Source of the DNA: Flavobacterium sp. DG2-3
Lineage (GTDB): Bacteria; Bacteroidota; Bacteroidia; Flavobacteriales; Flavobacteriaceae
Assembly (NCBI RefSeq): GCF_030730925.1
Contig: NZ_JAVAMB010000019.1
Span: forward strand, 31,408-95,407
DNA: 64,000 bases
Reading direction: 5' to 3'
A program made the translations under genes and the position numbers. The notes below the pieces were generated by a model. That model was not told the origin of the DNA, ran no database searches, and worked only from the letters and a program-made list of their open reading frames with translations. Positions 14,735 through 23,814 of the stretch are shown one piece after another (position 1 is the first letter of the stretch; each line of letters starts with the position of its first letter).

Positions 14735-17125
14735 ATGAAACGCACAATTAAAAAAGTTGCTGTAATTGGATCCGGAATTATGGGTTCAGGTATAGCTTGT
14801 CATTTTGCCAATATTGGTGTTGAAGTTTTACTGCTTGACATCGTACCGCGCGAGTTGACAGAAGCTGAAGCTAAAAAAGGATTAACGCTTGAAAGCAAAG
14901 CCGTTCGCAACCGTTTGGTAAATGACCATTTGGCGAACTCATTAAAATCGAAACCCTCTCCTATTTACAGTCAGAAATTTGCTAGCAGAATTACGACTGG
15001 AAATACAACAGACGATATGGCAAAAATTGCCAATGTAGATTGGATTATTGAAGTTGTAGTTGAACGTTTGGATGTTAAGAAATTAGTTTTCGAACAAATC
15101 GACAAATTCCGTAAACCGGGAACTTTGGTTACTTCAAATACTTCTGGTATTCCGATTCACTTTATGAGTGAAGGAAGAAGCGAAGATTTCCAACAACACT
15201 TCTGCGGAACACACTTTTTTAACCCTGCGCGTTACTTAAAATTATTTGAAATTATTCCGGGACCAAAAACTTCAAAAGAAGTATTAGATTTCTTAACCGA
15301 TTACGGATCTAAATTCTTAGGAAAAACTTCGGTTGTTGCTAAAGATACTCCAGCGTTTATCGGAAACAGAATTGGTATTTACGGAATTCAGAGTTTATTC
15401 CATTTAGTTAAAGAAATGGGATTAACGATTGAAGAAGTGGATAAATTGACTGGTCCGGTAATTGGTCGTCCAAAATCGGCTACTTTCCGTACGGTTGACG
15501 TTGTTGGATTGGATACTTTGGTACACGTTGCCAACGGTATTTATGAAAACTGCCCGAACGACGAGCAACATGAATTATTCAAACTTCCGGATTTCATCAA
15601 CAAAATGATGGAAAACAACTGGCTTGGTTCTAAAACTGGTCAGGGATTTTATAAAAAAGTAGATAAAGATATTCTTTCTTTAGACTTAGATACATTAGAA
15701 TACCGCGCTGCAAAAAAAGCAAATTTTGCAACGCTTGAATTAACTAAAACTATCGATAAACCAATTAATCGTTTTAAAGTTTTAGTAAAAGGAACAGACA
15801 AAGCGGGAGAATTCTACAGAAAAAGCTTCGCTGGAATGTTTGCTTATGTTTCAAACAGAATTCCTGAAATATCAGACGAATTATACAAAATTGACGATGC
15901 CATGAAAGCTGGTTTTGGATGGGAAAATGGTCCATTCGAAATCTGGGATGCTATCGGCGTTGCCAAAGGAATTGAAATCATGAAAGCTGAAGGTTTAGAG
16001 CCTGCTGCATGGGTAAATGAAATGCTGGCTTCTGGAAGCGACAGTTTCTATACGGTTAAAGAAGGTGCTACGTATTTCTACAATATTCCGACAAAATCTC
16101 AAACTAAAGTTCCTGGACAAGATTCATTCATTATTCTGAACAACATTCGTGAAAGCAAAAAAGTCTGGAGTAATTCCGGAGCAGTCATTCAGGATTTAGG
16201 AGACGGAATCTTAAACTTAGAATTCCAATCTAAAATGAATACTATTGGCGGTGATGTACTTTCTGCGATCAATAAAGCAATTGAATTAGCTGAAAAAGAG
16301 CACCAAGGTTTAGTTATAGGAAACCAAGCAGCTAATTTCTCTGTTGGAGCTAATATCGGAATGATTTTCATGATGGCTGTTGAGCAGGAATATGACGAAT
16401 TGAATATGGCAATTAAATTGTTCCAAGACACTATGATGCGTGTTCGTTACTCTTCAATTCCAGTTGTTGTTGCGCCTCACGGAATGACTTTCGGTGGTGG
16501 ATGCGAAATGAGCTTACATGCTGATAAAGTTGTAGCTGCAGCAGAAACTTATATGGGATTGGTTGAATTTGGAGTTGGTGTAATTCCTGGTGGTGGTGGT
16601 TCTAAAGAATTGACTTTAAGAGCTTCTGACTTATTCCGCAAAAACGATGTGGAGCTGAATGTTCTTCAAGAGTATTTCTTAACTATCGCCATGGCTAAAG
16701 TTTCGACTTCTGGTTACGAAGCTTTTGATACTGGATTATTACAGCACGGAAAAGATATTATCGTAGTAAACAAAGATCGTCAGATTGCTGAAGCTAAAAA
16801 GCATGCGTTGTTAATGGCAGAAGCTGGATATACACAGCCAATTAGAAGAACAGATATTAAAGTTCTTGGAAAACAAGCTTTAGGAATGTTCTTAGTTGGA
16901 ACCGATCAAATGGAAGCTGGAAAATACATCTCTGAGCACGATAAGAAAATCGCTAACAAACTGGCTTACGTAATGGCTGGTGGTGATTTATCTGAAGCGA
17001 CTTTAGTTTCTGAACAATATTTATTAGATATCGAAAGAGAAGCTTTCTTGAGTTTATGTACAGAACGTAAGACTTTGGAGAGAATCCAATATATGTTAAC
17101 TAAAGGAAAACCGCTTCGTAATTAG
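14735..17125 (+). CDS. fadN: 3-hydroxyacyl-CoA dehydrogenase/enoyl-CoA hydratase (FadN type)
   Basis: A 796-residue bifunctional beta-oxidation enzyme. The N-terminal part has the NAD-binding motif AVIGSGIMGSGIA and the HAD sequence CGTHFFNPARYLKLFEII. The C-terminal half has an enoyl-CoA hydratase domain (about 490-700), with FSVGANIGM and GMTFGGGCEMSLHAD forming the oxyanion hole, and GLVEFGVGVIPGGGG. The domain order, dehydrogenase first, is that of B. subtilis FadN and the reverse of E. coli FadB. It performs hydration of enoyl-CoA and oxidation of the 3-hydroxyacyl-CoA. It is the first enzyme gene of the operon fadN-fadA-fadE. Confidence 0.93.
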   Translation: MKRTIKKVAVIGSGIMGSGIACHFANIGVEVLLLDIVPRELTEAEAKKGLTLESKAVRNRLVNDHLANSLKSKPSPIYSQKFASRITTGNTTDDMAKIANVDWIIEVVVERLDVKKLVFEQIDKFRKPGTLVTSNTSGIPIHFMSEGRSEDFQQHFCGTHFFNPARYLKLFEIIPGPKTSKEVLDFLTDYGSKFLGKTSVVAKDTPAFIGNRIGIYGIQSLFHLVKEMGLTIEEVDKLTGPVIGRPKSATFRTVDVVGLDTLVHVANGIYENCPNDEQHELFKLPDFINKMMENNWLGSKTGQGFYKKVDKDILSLDLDTLEYRAAKKANFATLELTKTIDKPINRFKVLVKGTDKAGEFYRKSFAGMFAYVSNRIPEISDELYKIDDAMKAGFGWENGPFEIWDAIGVAKGIEIMKAEGLEPAAWVNEMLASGSDSFYTVKEGATYFYNIPTKSQTKVPGQDSFIILNNIRESKKVWSNSGAVIQDLGDGILNLEFQSKMNTIGGDVLSAINKAIELAEKEHQGLVIGNQAANFSVGANIGMIFMMAVEQEYDELNMAIKLFQDTMMRVRYSSIPVVVAPHGMTFGGGCEMSLHADKVVAAAETYMGLVEFGVGVIPGGGGSKELTLRASDLFRKNDVELNVLQEYFLTIAMAKVSTSGYEAFDTGLLQHGKDIIVVNKDRQIAEAKKHALLMAEAGYTQPIRRTDIKVLGKQALGMFLVGTDQMEAGKYISEHDKKIANKLAYVMAGGDLSEATLVSEQYLLDIEREAFLSLCTERKTLERIQYMLTKGKPLRN

Positions 17126-17141
17126 AAAATAGATGAAAGAT

Positions 17142-17192
17142 GCAAGAAGCAAGATTTCAAAACAGAGTTTTGTCTTTTATCTTGCTTCTTGC
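17142..17192 (+). repeat. Inverted repeat between fadN and fadA
   Basis: A perfect 14-bp inverted repeat, GCAAGAAGCAAGAT (17142-17155) with 17179-17192, forms a hairpin inside the operon. Related sequence, AATCTTGCTTCTTGC, occurs again at 18879-18901 just before fadE. It may tune expression or protect mRNA ends; there is no clear poly-U tail. Confidence 0.6.
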
Positions 17193-17221
17193 TTCTACTA
17201 AATCTTAAAAAACAAAAACAA

Positions 17222-18403
17222 ATGAAAACAGCATATATAGTTAAAGCTTACCGTACAGCGGTAGGAAAAGCACCAAAAGGAGTTTTTAGATTCAAACGTC
17301 CTGATGAATTAGCTGCAGAAACCATTCAGTTTATGATGAATGAACTGCCTGATTTTGACAAAAAACGCATCGACGACGTTATGGTTGGAAATGCAATGCC
17401 TGAGGCAGAACAAGGACTTAACGTTGGTCGTTTAATCTCTTTGATGGGATTAAAAGTTGAAGACGTTCCCGGAGTTACTGTAAATCGTTACTGTGCTTCT
17501 GGATTGGAAACAATCGGAATGGCGACTGCTAAAATCCAGTCTGGAATGGCAGATTGTATCATCGCTGGTGGTGCAGAAAGTATGAGTTATATTCCGATGG
17601 GAGGTTACAAACCAACTCCGGATTATAAAGTTGCGGCTGCAGGTCACGAAGATTACTATTGGGGAATGGGTTTAACTGCCGAAGCGGTAGCAAAACAATA
17701 CAACGTTTCGAGAGCAGATCAGGATGAGTTTGCTTACAATTCTCATATGAAAGCTTTGAAAGCGCAAGCAGAAGGAAAATTTGACAAACAAATCGTTCCA
17801 ATTACTGTTGAGCAGACTTTTATCAATGAAAATGGTAAAAAAGAAACGAAATCATACGTAGTAAATAAAGACGAAGGACCAAGAGCCGGGACTTCTATTG
17901 AAGCATTAGCAGGTTTAAAACCGGTTTTCGCTGCTGACGGAAGCGTAACGGCTGGTAACTCTTCTCAAATGAGTGACGGTGCAGCTTTCGTTTTAATCAT
18001 GAGCGAAGACATGGTAAAAGAATTAAACCTTGAGCCAATCGCTAGATTAGTAAACTTTGCTTCTTCTGGAGTGGAACCAAGAATTATGGGTATAGGTCCA
18101 GTAAAAGCTATTCCAAAAGCATTGAAACAAGCTGGATTAACTTTAAATGATATCGAGCTAATTGAGTTAAACGAGGCATTTGCTTCTCAGGCTTTAGCCG
18201 TTACTCGTGAGTTAGGTTTAAACCCAGATATCGTAAACGTAAACGGTGGCGCAATTTCGTTAGGTCACCCTCTGGGATGTACAGGTGCGAAACTTTCAGT
18301 TCAGTTATTTGATGAGATGAAACGTCGTGGAAACAAATACGGAATCGTAAGTATGTGTGTTGGAACTGGACAAGGAAGTGCTGGTATTTACGAGGTTCTT
18401 TAA
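17222..18403 (+). CDS. fadA: Acetyl-CoA C-acyltransferase (thiolase)
   Basis: I choose the ATG at 17222 (MKTAYIVKAYRTAVGK), as the upstream extension comes from the intergenic hairpin; this gives 393 aa, normal for thiolases. The nucleophilic Cys lies in NRYCASGLETI, the His in NGGAISLGHPLGCTGAK, and the second active-site Cys in SMCVGTGQGSAGIYEVL at the C-terminus. It performs the last step of beta-oxidation, releasing acetyl-CoA. It lies between fadN and fadE in the operon, which fits a complete pathway unit. Confidence 0.95.
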   Translation: MKTAYIVKAYRTAVGKAPKGVFRFKRPDELAAETIQFMMNELPDFDKKRIDDVMVGNAMPEAEQGLNVGRLISLMGLKVEDVPGVTVNRYCASGLETIGMATAKIQSGMADCIIAGGAESMSYIPMGGYKPTPDYKVAAAGHEDYYWGMGLTAEAVAKQYNVSRADQDEFAYNSHMKALKAQAEGKFDKQIVPITVEQTFINENGKKETKSYVVNKDEGPRAGTSIEALAGLKPVFAADGSVTAGNSSQMSDGAAFVLIMSEDMVKELNLEPIARLVNFASSGVEPRIMGIGPVKAIPKALKQAGLTLNDIELIELNEAFASQALAVTRELGLNPDIVNVNGGAISLGHPLGCTGAKLSVQLFDEMKRRGNKYGIVSMCVGTGQGSAGIYEVL

Positions 18404-18527
18404 GACTTTTTTAGAGGAAAGAGACAAGAGACAAGATTTAACTTTTTGAATATTGGTATTTGGGAAACGAATAATAAAGTAGTAAAAAACTTACTTTTAT
18501 TTATTTTTCTTAACTTGCGTCAAAAAC

Positions 18528-18878
18528 ATGAGACACAATTTTAAGAATTTAAAAATTTGGCTTTTAGCTATGGAAATTACAAATGACATCTATAAACTAA
18601 CAGCAACTTTTCCTAAATCAGAAATTTACAGTTTATCAAATCAAATGAATCGATGCTCTGTCTCGATGCCTTCTAATATTGCAGAAGGATCTAATAGAGG
18701 AAATAAACATTTTCAACATTATTTGAATATCAGTTTAGGATCTTCATTTGAATTACAGACACAACTGTTGATAGCTTGTCAAAATTCCTATTTAACAAAA
18801 GAAAAAACAGAAGAAATAGAAAACAAAATAATTGAATTTCAAAAGATGACAACAGGTTTTATAAATAAGTTAGATTAA
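18528..18878 (+). CDS. Four-helix-bundle protein (23S rRNA intervening-sequence type)
   Basis: A 116-residue helical protein with the hallmarks of the family: FKNLKIWLLAMEIT at the start, FPKSEIYSLSNQMNRCSVSMPSNIAEG, and a C-terminal amphipathic helix. Homologues are found in 23S rRNA intervening sequences and as the Avd accessory protein of diversity-generating retroelements; many are orphan genes like this one. Here it interrupts the fadNAE operon between fadA and fadE. It is flanked by related repeats: 'gagacaagagacaagattt' on the left (18420) and 'aatcttgcttcttgc' on the right (18879). I see no reverse transcriptase and no variable repeat pair nearby. Confidence 0.85.
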   Translation: MRHNFKNLKIWLLAMEITNDIYKLTATFPKSEIYSLSNQMNRCSVSMPSNIAEGSNRGNKHFQHYLNISLGSSFELQTQLLIACQNSYLTKEKTEEIENKIIEFQKMTTGFINKLD

Positions 18879-18932
18879 AATCTTGCTTCTTGCTTCTTGC
18901 ATCTTTTAGCTAAACAAAAAAAAACATAAGTC

Positions 18933-20723
18933 ATGAGCGACAAAACAAGAGGAGGTCAATTCCTAGTAAAAGAAACAAAATGCGAAGACATCTTCACTCC
19001 AGAAGATTTCTCGGAAGAGCAGTTAATGATGCGTGACTCTGTAAAAGAGTTCGTAGACAAAGAATTATGGGCACATAAAGATCGTTTTGAGAAAAAAGAT
19101 TATGCGTATACAGAATCATCTATGCGTAAAGCGGGTGAATTAGGACTTCTTGGAGTTGCAGTTCCAGAAGAATACGGTGGATTAGGAATGGGATTCGTAT
19201 CAACCATGTTGGTTTGTGACTACATTTCTGGCGCAACTGGTTCTTTCTCAACGGCTTTTGGTGCACACACAGGAATTGGTACAATGCCAATTACACTTTA
19301 CGGTACTGAAGAGCAAAAGAAAAAATACGTTCCGAAATTGGCTTCTGGAGAATGGTTTGGAGCTTATTGCTTAACGGAACCAGGTGCAGGATCTGATGCC
19401 AACTCAGGAAAAACAAAAGCGGTTTTGTCTGAAGACGGAACGCATTATTTAATCACTGGTCAGAAAATGTGGATTTCGAATGCAGGTTTCTGCAGCGTTT
19501 TCATTGTTTTTGCCAGAATTGGAGATGATAAAAACATTACAGGTTTCATCGTAGAAAACGATCCTTCAAACGGAATTTCTATGAATGAAGAAGAGCATAA
19601 ATTAGGAATCCGTGCTTCTTCTACTCGTCAGGTTTTCTTCAACGAAACAAAAGTTCCAGTTGAAAACATGTTATCTGAAAGAGGAAACGGTTTCAAAATC
19701 GCTATGAATGCTTTGAATGTTGGTCGTATTAAACTGGCTGCGGCTTGTTTAGATGCACAAAGAAGAGTTACTTCTGGAGCTGTAAAATACGCTAACGAAA
19801 GAATTCAGTTCAATACTTCTATTGCATCTTTTGGAGCTATCCGTTCTAAATTAGCTGAAATGGCTACAAATGCATACGCTGGAGAAAGTGCTTCTTACCG
19901 TGCTGCAAAAGACATCGAAGACAGAATCGCTGCTCGTGAAGCGGAAGGAACTTCTCACCAAGAAGCTGAATTAAAAGGTGTTGAAGAATATGCAATCGAG
20001 TGTTCTATCTTGAAAGTTGCGGTTTCTGAGGACGTTCAAAACTGTTCTGACGAAGGAATTCAAGTTTTTGGTGGAATGGGATTCTCTGAAGACACTCCAA
20101 TGGAAAGTGCTTGGAGAGATGCTCGTATCGCTCGTATTTACGAAGGAACAAACGAAATCAACAGAATGCTTTCTGTAGGTATGTTGATCAAAAAAGCAAT
20201 GAAAGGACACGTTGATTTACTTGGACCAGCAATGAAAGTTCAGGAAGAATTAATGGGAATTCCATCTTTTGATACTCCAGATTTCTCTGAATTATTCTCA
20301 GAAGAAAAAGTAATCGTGGCTAACTTGAAAAAAGTTTTCTTAATGGTTGCTGGAAGCGCTGTTCAAAAATACGGACCGGATTTAGATTCTCACCAACAGT
20401 TATTAATGGCTGCTGCTGATATCTTAATCGAAATCTACATGGCTGAAAGTACAATCTTGAGAACAGAGAAATTAGCTAAATCTCAAGGTGAAGATAAAGT
20501 TCAAGAGCAAATTGCTATGGCAAAATTATACTTGTACAAAGCAGTTGATATTGTAAACTTGAGAGGAAAAGAAGGAATTGCTTCTTTCTCTGAAGGAGAC
20601 GAACAGCGTATGATGTTAATGGGACTTAAACGTTTCACTAAATACACTAACCTGCCAAATGTTGTGGCATTGAGAGAAAAAATCGCAGAAAAATTAGTTG
20701 CAGAAAATTCATACTGCTTCTAA
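18933..20723 (+). CDS. fadE: Acyl-CoA dehydrogenase
   Basis: A 596-residue FAD-dependent acyl-CoA dehydrogenase of the longer FadE type found in FadNAE operons. The N-terminal domain is followed by the flavin/substrate motif YCLTEPGAGSDANSGKT and MWISNAGFC. The catalytic Glu region is seen in GMGFSEDTPMESAWRDARIARIYEGTNEINR. A C-terminal helical extension of about 150 residues follows. It catalyses the first oxidation of acyl-CoA to enoyl-CoA. A GC-rich terminator follows 33 bases after the stop codon, closing the operon. Confidence 0.95.
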   Translation: MSDKTRGGQFLVKETKCEDIFTPEDFSEEQLMMRDSVKEFVDKELWAHKDRFEKKDYAYTESSMRKAGELGLLGVAVPEEYGGLGMGFVSTMLVCDYISGATGSFSTAFGAHTGIGTMPITLYGTEEQKKKYVPKLASGEWFGAYCLTEPGAGSDANSGKTKAVLSEDGTHYLITGQKMWISNAGFCSVFIVFARIGDDKNITGFIVENDPSNGISMNEEEHKLGIRASSTRQVFFNETKVPVENMLSERGNGFKIAMNALNVGRIKLAAACLDAQRRVTSGAVKYANERIQFNTSIASFGAIRSKLAEMATNAYAGESASYRAAKDIEDRIAAREAEGTSHQEAELKGVEEYAIECSILKVAVSEDVQNCSDEGIQVFGGMGFSEDTPMESAWRDARIARIYEGTNEINRMLSVGMLIKKAMKGHVDLLGPAMKVQEELMGIPSFDTPDFSELFSEEKVIVANLKKVFLMVAGSAVQKYGPDLDSHQQLLMAAADILIEIYMAESTILRTEKLAKSQGEDKVQEQIAMAKLYLYKAVDIVNLRGKEGIASFSEGDEQRMMLMGLKRFTKYTNLPNVVALREKIAEKLVAENSYCF

Positions 20724-20755
20724 CGTAAAAATAGTTTTTAGCTTTTAATTTGTTT

Positions 20756-20798
20756 AAGCCCGCGCAAGTCCGAAACTGTGCGGGCTTATTTTTTTTTC
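20756..20798 (+). terminator. Terminator of the fad operon
   Basis: The stem AAGCCCGC..CA with TGCGGGCTT (one bulged base) at 20756-20787 is followed by a long T-rich run, giving a clear Rho-independent terminator. Confidence 0.85.
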
Positions 20799-20804
20799 TT
20801 TTTT

Positions 20805-21000
20805 TTTAAACCATATAAGTGATGTAAGTTAATATTAAAGTTTGTGTGTCGATTAAATTGCTAGGTCTATTTTAACCGCAAAGGGCGCAAAGGATTTTTT
20901 TGTTTAGGGTATACTTTATGCGCCTACATAAAATCTATAAGTAAAAATACTTTGCACTCTTTGCGGTAAAAAAAAACTTATATCACTTATATGGTTTAAA
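20805..21000. mobile_element. MITE-like 196-bp inverted-repeat element
   Basis: The ends are 26-bp terminal inverted repeats that match at 25 positions (TTTAAACCATATAAGTGAT.. at 20805-20830 with 20975-21000). Inside is a second nested inverted pair, 'accgcaaagggcgcaaagga' against 'ctttgcactctttgcggt'. It has no coding capacity. I cannot see a clean target duplication. It could be a non-autonomous transposable element or a large dispersed hairpin repeat. Confidence 0.55.
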
Positions 21001-21131
21001 ATTCAGTCCGCAATATTTTTGCATCGATTTGCAAAAAATTCGTTAAAATTGTATTTTAAGGTTATCTGTAATAGCGAATATCAAATTTATACTTTACTTT
21101 TAGCATTCTAAAAAACTAAAAACAACATAAT

Positions 21132-22226
21132 ATGAAAAAAATTAACCTAATTGCTCTTTTCTTTTTGTGTCTGGCAAGCTGCAATATTTTTGCACAGAAA
21201 AACAAAAAAATGGACATTATTGCTTATTACACAGGTGATGCTGATTTAATTGACAAATATGAAGTCAATAAGTTAAACCAGATCATATTTAGCTTTTGCC
21301 ATTTAAAAGACGGAAAACTAACGGTAGATTCTCCTAAAGATTCTATTACGATTAAAAAATTAGTTTCGCTTAAAGCGAAAAATCCACAATTAAAAATTAT
21401 CGTTTCTCTTGGCGGATGGGGTGGCTGCGAACCATGTTCTCAAGCTTTTTCTACTGCTGAAGGACGTTTGAAATTTGCAAAATCAGTAAAAGCATTAAGT
21501 GATTCTTATAAAGTTGATGGTTTAGATTTAGACTGGGAATATCCATCAATTGAGGGACTTCCTGGGCATTTATACCAACCTGCTGACAAACCTAACTTTA
21601 CTGAATTGATCAAAATATTACGTTCTACTTTAGGCAAAAAATATGAATTGAGTTTTGCTGCAGGAGGTTTCCAAAAATGTTTAGACGAATCTATCGACTG
21701 GAAAGCGGTTGCTCCTTTTGTAAATCTTATTAATATTATGAGTTACGATTTAGTAAACGGATATTCAAAAGTTACAGGACATCATACTCCATTATACAGC
21801 ACAAATCCAAAAGAAGAGTCTACAAATAGAGCTGTTGAGTTTTTATTAAAAGCAGGTGTTCCTGCTGAGAAATTAGTTATTGGAGGTGCATTTTATACTA
21901 GACAATGGAAAAATGTAGAAAACATCAACAATGGATTGTATCAAGCTGGTGAACACTTCCAAGGTGTTGACTTTAAAAACTATGCTACAACCTATACAGA
22001 AGCAAACGGCTGGAAATATTTTTACGACGAAAAAGCACAAGCTCCATATTGGTACAATGCTAGCACAAAAACTTTTGCAACATCAGATGACTTAAGATCG
22101 ATTAAAGCTAAAGCAGAATATGTTAAAGCTAAAAAACTAGGCGGAATCATGTTCTGGGAACTTACTTTAGACAGTTTCCACGACGGAATGGTAAATGAGA
22201 TTTACAAAGTAAAAACAGAGAAGTAA
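21132..22226 (+). CDS. Secreted GH18 chitinase-like glycoside hydrolase
   Basis: A 364-residue protein with a hydrophobic N-terminus; LASC at residues 14-17 could be a lipobox. The GH18 catalytic motif is intact: DGLDLDWEYP, with the Glu proton donor, near residue 137. Other GH18 landmarks are IIVSLGGWGG and a C-terminal GGIMFWELTLDS. Family members cleave chitin or related N-acetylglucosamine polymers by substrate-assisted catalysis. An insertion GGCEPCSQAF has two Cys that may form a disulfide. It is a single-gene unit ending at a bidirectional terminator. Confidence 0.9.
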   Translation: MKKINLIALFFLCLASCNIFAQKNKKMDIIAYYTGDADLIDKYEVNKLNQIIFSFCHLKDGKLTVDSPKDSITIKKLVSLKAKNPQLKIIVSLGGWGGCEPCSQAFSTAEGRLKFAKSVKALSDSYKVDGLDLDWEYPSIEGLPGHLYQPADKPNFTELIKILRSTLGKKYELSFAAGGFQKCLDESIDWKAVAPFVNLINIMSYDLVNGYSKVTGHHTPLYSTNPKEESTNRAVEFLLKAGVPAEKLVIGGAFYTRQWKNVENINNGLYQAGEHFQGVDFKNYATTYTEANGWKYFYDEKAQAPYWYNASTKTFATSDDLRSIKAKAEYVKAKKLGGIMFWELTLDSFHDGMVNEIYKVKTEK

Positions 22227-22230
22227 TAAA

Positions 22231-22260
22231 AAAACGGGAATCATTTTGATTCCCGTTTTA
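22231..22260. terminator. Bidirectional terminator between chitinase and minus-strand gene
   Basis: The hairpin AAAACGGGAATC-attttg-GATTCCCGTTTT has A-runs and T-runs on both sides, serving the converging genes. Confidence 0.85.
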
Positions 22261-22279
22261 TTTTATAGATACTATCTGA

Positions 22280-22765
22280 TTATTGTACCTTACTCTTATC
22301 CATTTCTCCAATAAACGGAATGGCTTCTAAAATTTCGCTTCTAATGATCGTCTGAAGATACACTTCAAGCTGGATAAACTTCGCAGCATTTATAGAACCA
22401 ATTGCTTTTTTTGCCTGATTATACGTTTTAGAATAAAGCTTCTCATAATCAATATGATTTTTTAGAGTAGCTTTAGCCAATTCGTCCGCTTTTGCATCGG
22501 TTAGCGTTTCGTAATTTGCTGCATAATCATTTATCAGTTGAAACTTCGTCTGGCCTAAAGCTTTACGAGAGGTTTCGTAATTATCATAAACTTTAGTAAA
22601 AGCTGTGGCTTGTGCGTCAGATAAATTCATGTACTGTTTTACCAGTTCGCTTTTAGATTTTCCATACACACTTTGTACCACTTCTAAATCTTCTTTATAA
22701 GAAGACTGCGCATAAGATGAAAACGAGGCTGCCGCCATGATAAGAATAAGACTTAATTTTTTCAT
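22280..22765 (-). CDS. Periplasmic hypothetical protein, 161 aa
   Basis: I choose the ATG at 22765, which places a clear signal peptide at the start (MKKLSLILIMAAASFSSYAQ, cleavage after YAQ). The mature part is highly helical and rich in Lys, Tyr and Ala (SKSELVKQYMNLSDAQATAFTKVYDNYE), resembling small periplasmic Spy/CpxP-like or uncharacterised Bacteroidota proteins. No catalytic motif is visible. It is transcribed convergently with the chitinase, and the next minus-strand gene is a beta-barrel protein 83 bases upstream. Confidence 0.75.
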   Translation of the reverse strand: MKKLSLILIMAAASFSSYAQSSYKEDLEVVQSVYGKSKSELVKQYMNLSDAQATAFTKVYDNYETSRKALGQTKFQLINDYAANYETLTDAKADELAKATLKNHIDYEKLYSKTYNQAKKAIGSINAAKFIQLEVYLQTIIRSEILEAIPFIGEMDKSKVQ

Positions 22766-22847
22766 AGTTTTAATTTTAAATTTGTTTTTAAAAATATATG
22801 CATACTCAAATATACTGATTTTAAACACATTAACCCACTAGCAAATT

Positions 22848-23768
22848 TTAAAAAAATGAATATTGATAAACGGCAGACAAGGCATAATAGTTTAATCCGT
22901 TATTGGTATAAGCCCCGATATGATATTGCAATCTAACTGACTGGCCTTTTGCAATTGGAGTAGAAAAAGTTCCTCCTACACGCCAGTTATCGATTTGACT
23001 GTCTTCTTCGACGCCGTCAGTAATTGTTTTTCCTCCAAAAAACCAAGTAGTATTAAATCCAATCCACATATGATTTTTAAAATAATAACTTGCATGGCCT
23101 TGCAAACTATAGGTAGATTTCTGCTCTAACTTTTTCCCCATGAAGTCGTTATTATCGGTATAAAACCAAACTCCAGCATAAGCTTCGGCATATACATGCG
23201 TAAATCGTTTAGAAACTCCAATTTCTGGTTTAAATCCCCAACGGTTTGTACCTATATTAACCTGCTTGTCATCATAATATTTTCCTGTGGGAATAGAAGT
23301 CACTAGACTGACTCCTAAAATAGTCTTTTGTTCAAAACTCCTAAATTCAGCTTTATCAAGTGCTGGAGAACCCAGTAAATTTATTCCAAAACGAATTTTC
23401 ATATCTGCAAAACCTGTTCTCGATCCTGTTAGAACATCTCCATTTGTTCTGGTCTGCGAGCCATCCATAAAAGAATAAGGAAGTACAATCTGCACACGCG
23501 CCAGTTTATTGGCTAAACCAAATGTTCGAATATAATTGACTGCAAAATTATGGCTATGAAGGGTAAAATCTGTAATTGGAAGCGAAGGGTCTGTTAACAC
23601 ATTGCCATTCATAAAAACATATCCGGCCGCGACAACATTCAAATCTTTTACCACATTTGCATACACTCTCGGTTCTAAATCCTGACCGTAATTTAAAAAA
23701 ATCCCTAAAAAGAAAACTAAAACAAATTGCAACATACTATAATTTAACCTAGAAATCTTTTTTTGCAT
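22848..23768 (-). CDS. Outer-membrane beta-barrel 'transporter' (phenol MetA degradation type)
   Basis: A 306-residue protein with a signal-like hydrophobic N-terminus (MLQFVLVFFLGIFLNYGQD) and repeated amphipathic beta strands with aromatic belts. It ends in YALSAVYQYSFF, with the C-terminal Phe typical of outer-membrane barrels. Sequence style (PRVYANVVKDLNVVAAGYVFMNGNVL, GVSLVTSIPTGKYYDDKQVNIGTNRWGFKPEIGVSKRF) fits the family annotated as MetA-pathway of phenol degradation / transporter. The ligand is not known; the family name is not evidence of phenol metabolism here. Confidence 0.8.
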   Translation of the reverse strand: MQKKISRLNYSMLQFVLVFFLGIFLNYGQDLEPRVYANVVKDLNVVAAGYVFMNGNVLTDPSLPITDFTLHSHNFAVNYIRTFGLANKLARVQIVLPYSFMDGSQTRTNGDVLTGSRTGFADMKIRFGINLLGSPALDKAEFRSFEQKTILGVSLVTSIPTGKYYDDKQVNIGTNRWGFKPEIGVSKRFTHVYAEAYAGVWFYTDNNDFMGKKLEQKSTYSLQGHASYYFKNHMWIGFNTTWFFGGKTITDGVEEDSQIDNWRVGGTFSTPIAKGQSVRLQYHIGAYTNNGLNYYALSAVYQYSFF

Positions 23769-23814
23769 ATGAAGGGAAATAATTAGACATCAAACAAATA
23801 AACAGTTCTACATT

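Noticed and set aside
18528..18878. Avd protein of a diversity-generating retroelement
   Set aside because: No reverse transcriptase, template repeat or variable repeat is seen within the neighbouring genes.
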